A stretch of DNA of 64,000 nucleotides from Diprion similis (lineage: Eukaryota > Arthropoda > Insecta > Hymenoptera > Diprionidae), in the NCBI RefSeq assembly GCF_021155765.1, contig NC_060106.1, positions 21,478,031-21,542,030 of the forward strand. The letters are read 5' to 3'. A program made the position numbers and the translations under genes. Below are positions 62,840 to 64,000 of the stretch, piece after piece (the first letter of the stretch is position 1; each line of letters opens with the position of its first letter). Under the pieces are notes generated by a model. The model searched no databases, was not told the DNA's origin, and saw only the letters and a program-made list of their open reading frames with translations.

Positions 62840-64000
62840 GAAGAAATTGCGTAGTGAGAAGCAGCAGCAGGAAAAAGAGAGAAAAGAAGCCCTTCGTTTT
62901 TCGGCTGTAACTCTCGATCCATTGCTCGCATTGTATTCGGACTGCGCTCAATCGATTCCTCTCGCAAAATTACGTCGGAATAGTACCTGAGAGAATTAAT
63001 TGCAGCACTTTTCAAAGTCGTCGAAATTTTTACCAAAAATGCAAAGGGGTTAGCCTTGGATTTTTTTTGACCGAAAAATCTTTTGTCTTGGAATCGATTT
63101 GTATGACCCTTTCCGGAGTAAATCGACCCCCAGGAACTCAAAAAACGCACGAAACAGAGCGTAGAACCAACAGCAGAGGAATGAGGACAAAAATGAGCAG
63201 TTTTTCGCCTGTAACTTTTGATCCGTTGCTCGCAGCGTATTGGGACTGCGCTTAATCGATTCCTCTCGCAAAATTACGTCGGAATAGTGCCTGAAAGAAT
63301 TAATTGCAGCACTTTTCAAAGTCGTCGAAATTTTTACCAAAAATGCAAAGGGGTTAGCCTTGGATTTTTTTTGGCCGAAAAATCTTTTGTCTTGGAATCG
63401 ATTTGTATGACCCTTTCCGGAGTAAATCGACCCCCAGGAACTCAAAAAACGCACGAAACAGAGCGTAGAAACAACAGCAGAGGGATGAGGACGAAAATAA
63501 GCAGTTTTTCGCCTGTAACTTTTGATCCGTTGCTCGCAGCGTATTGGGACTGCGCTTAATCGATTCCTATCGCAAAATTACGTCGGAATAGTGCCTGAAA
63601 GAATTAATTGCAGCACTTTTCAAAGTCGTCGAAATTTTTACCAAAAATGCAAAGGGGTGAGCCTTGGATTTTTTTTGGCCAAAAAATCTTTTGTCTTGGA
63701 ATCGATTTGTATGACCCTTTGCGGAGTAAATCGACCCCCAGGAACTCAAAAAACGCACGAAACAGAGCGTAGAACCAACAGCAGAGAAATGAGGACGAAA
63801 ATAAGCAGTTTTTCGCCTGTAACTTTTGATCCGTTGCTCGCAGCGTATTGGGACTGCGCTTAATCGATTCCTCTCGCAAAATTACGTCGGAATAGTGCCT
63901 GAAAGAATTAATTGCAGCACTTTTCAAAGTCGTCGAAATTTTTACCAAAAATGCAAAGGGGTTAGCCTTGGATTTTTTTTGGCCGAAAAATCTTTTGTCT
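62840..64000. repeat. Tandem satellite, exact 304 bp period, running off the window
   Basis: The anchor GAATTAATTGCAGCACTTTT begins at 62993, 63297, 63601 and 63905, each 304 bp apart. Successive units differ at only a few positions. The unit before 62993 is degenerate: its second half matches (TGTAACTCTCGATCC.. versus TGTAACTTTTGATCC..), its first half only weakly, so the array edge is at about 62700-62880. Long open frames occur on both strands of every unit (113-114 codons) because stops are rare in these frames; they begin with non-ATG codons and are not supported as genes. Confidence 0.97.

Noticed and set aside
62626-63948. Satellite-derived frames as protein genes
   Set aside because: Each is unit-length, starts at non-ATG codons, occurs on both strands and repeats with the 304 bp period.
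1-64000. tRNA, rRNA or CRISPR features
   Set aside because: Looked for B-box-like GGTTCGAATCC strings, rRNA-like blocks and regularly spaced short repeats; found none. A covariance-model scan would be decisive and was not possible.

Overview
The window is AT-rich eukaryotic nuclear DNA with spliced genes (GT-AG introns, AATAAA signals, many microsatellites and small inverted-repeat elements). An arthropod-specific chemosensory protein and the peanut-type septin make it an insect. Hymenoptera is my best guess, but that is inference from general composition and not something the sequence proves. No prokaryotic, CRISPR or tRNA features are seen. The gene models below were built by hand from splice consensus, phase continuity and family similarity.

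Layout. 1-11.2 kb is non-coding or leader-like DNA with a long (TA)n run, a ~545 bp inverted-terminal-repeat element, a poly-C tract and three possible short first exons. 11.2-30.3 kb is one septin gene (peanut/SEPT7 type, nine coding exons, 639 aa, + strand), with a 10.4 kb first coding intron full of small mobile elements and a possible 42-nt cassette exon. 30.3-35.8 kb is mostly empty. 36.9-38.3 kb is an intronless HMG-CoA synthase (mevalonate/juvenile hormone precursor pathway). It is followed by an orphan secreted-looking reading frame without an ATG, and both sit between two inverted copies of one ~200 bp element. 40.4-42.0 kb is SECp43/Trnau1ap (+).

44.1-46.7 kb is BDP1, the TFIIIB B'' subunit (-). 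49.4-51.2 kb is a HERPUD-type ER stress protein (-), divergent from CDK10 (51.9-53.8 kb, +). 54.2-55.8 kb is a chemosensory protein (-). 57.9-59.5 kb is PIG-U of the GPI transamidase (-). 60.6-61.2 kb is BOLA3 (-), a three-exon mitochondrial Fe-S factor whose exons are too short to stand out as open frames. From 62.8 kb to the window end runs a tandem satellite with an exact 304 bp period and a diverged outlier copy at 62.2 kb.

Most genes are single-copy housekeeping genes and do not form one pathway. I found no convincing new multi-gene system. The points most worth a second look are the intronless HMGS block framed by inverted elements, the orphan frame inside it, the septin cassette and alternative first exons, and the 304 bp satellite.
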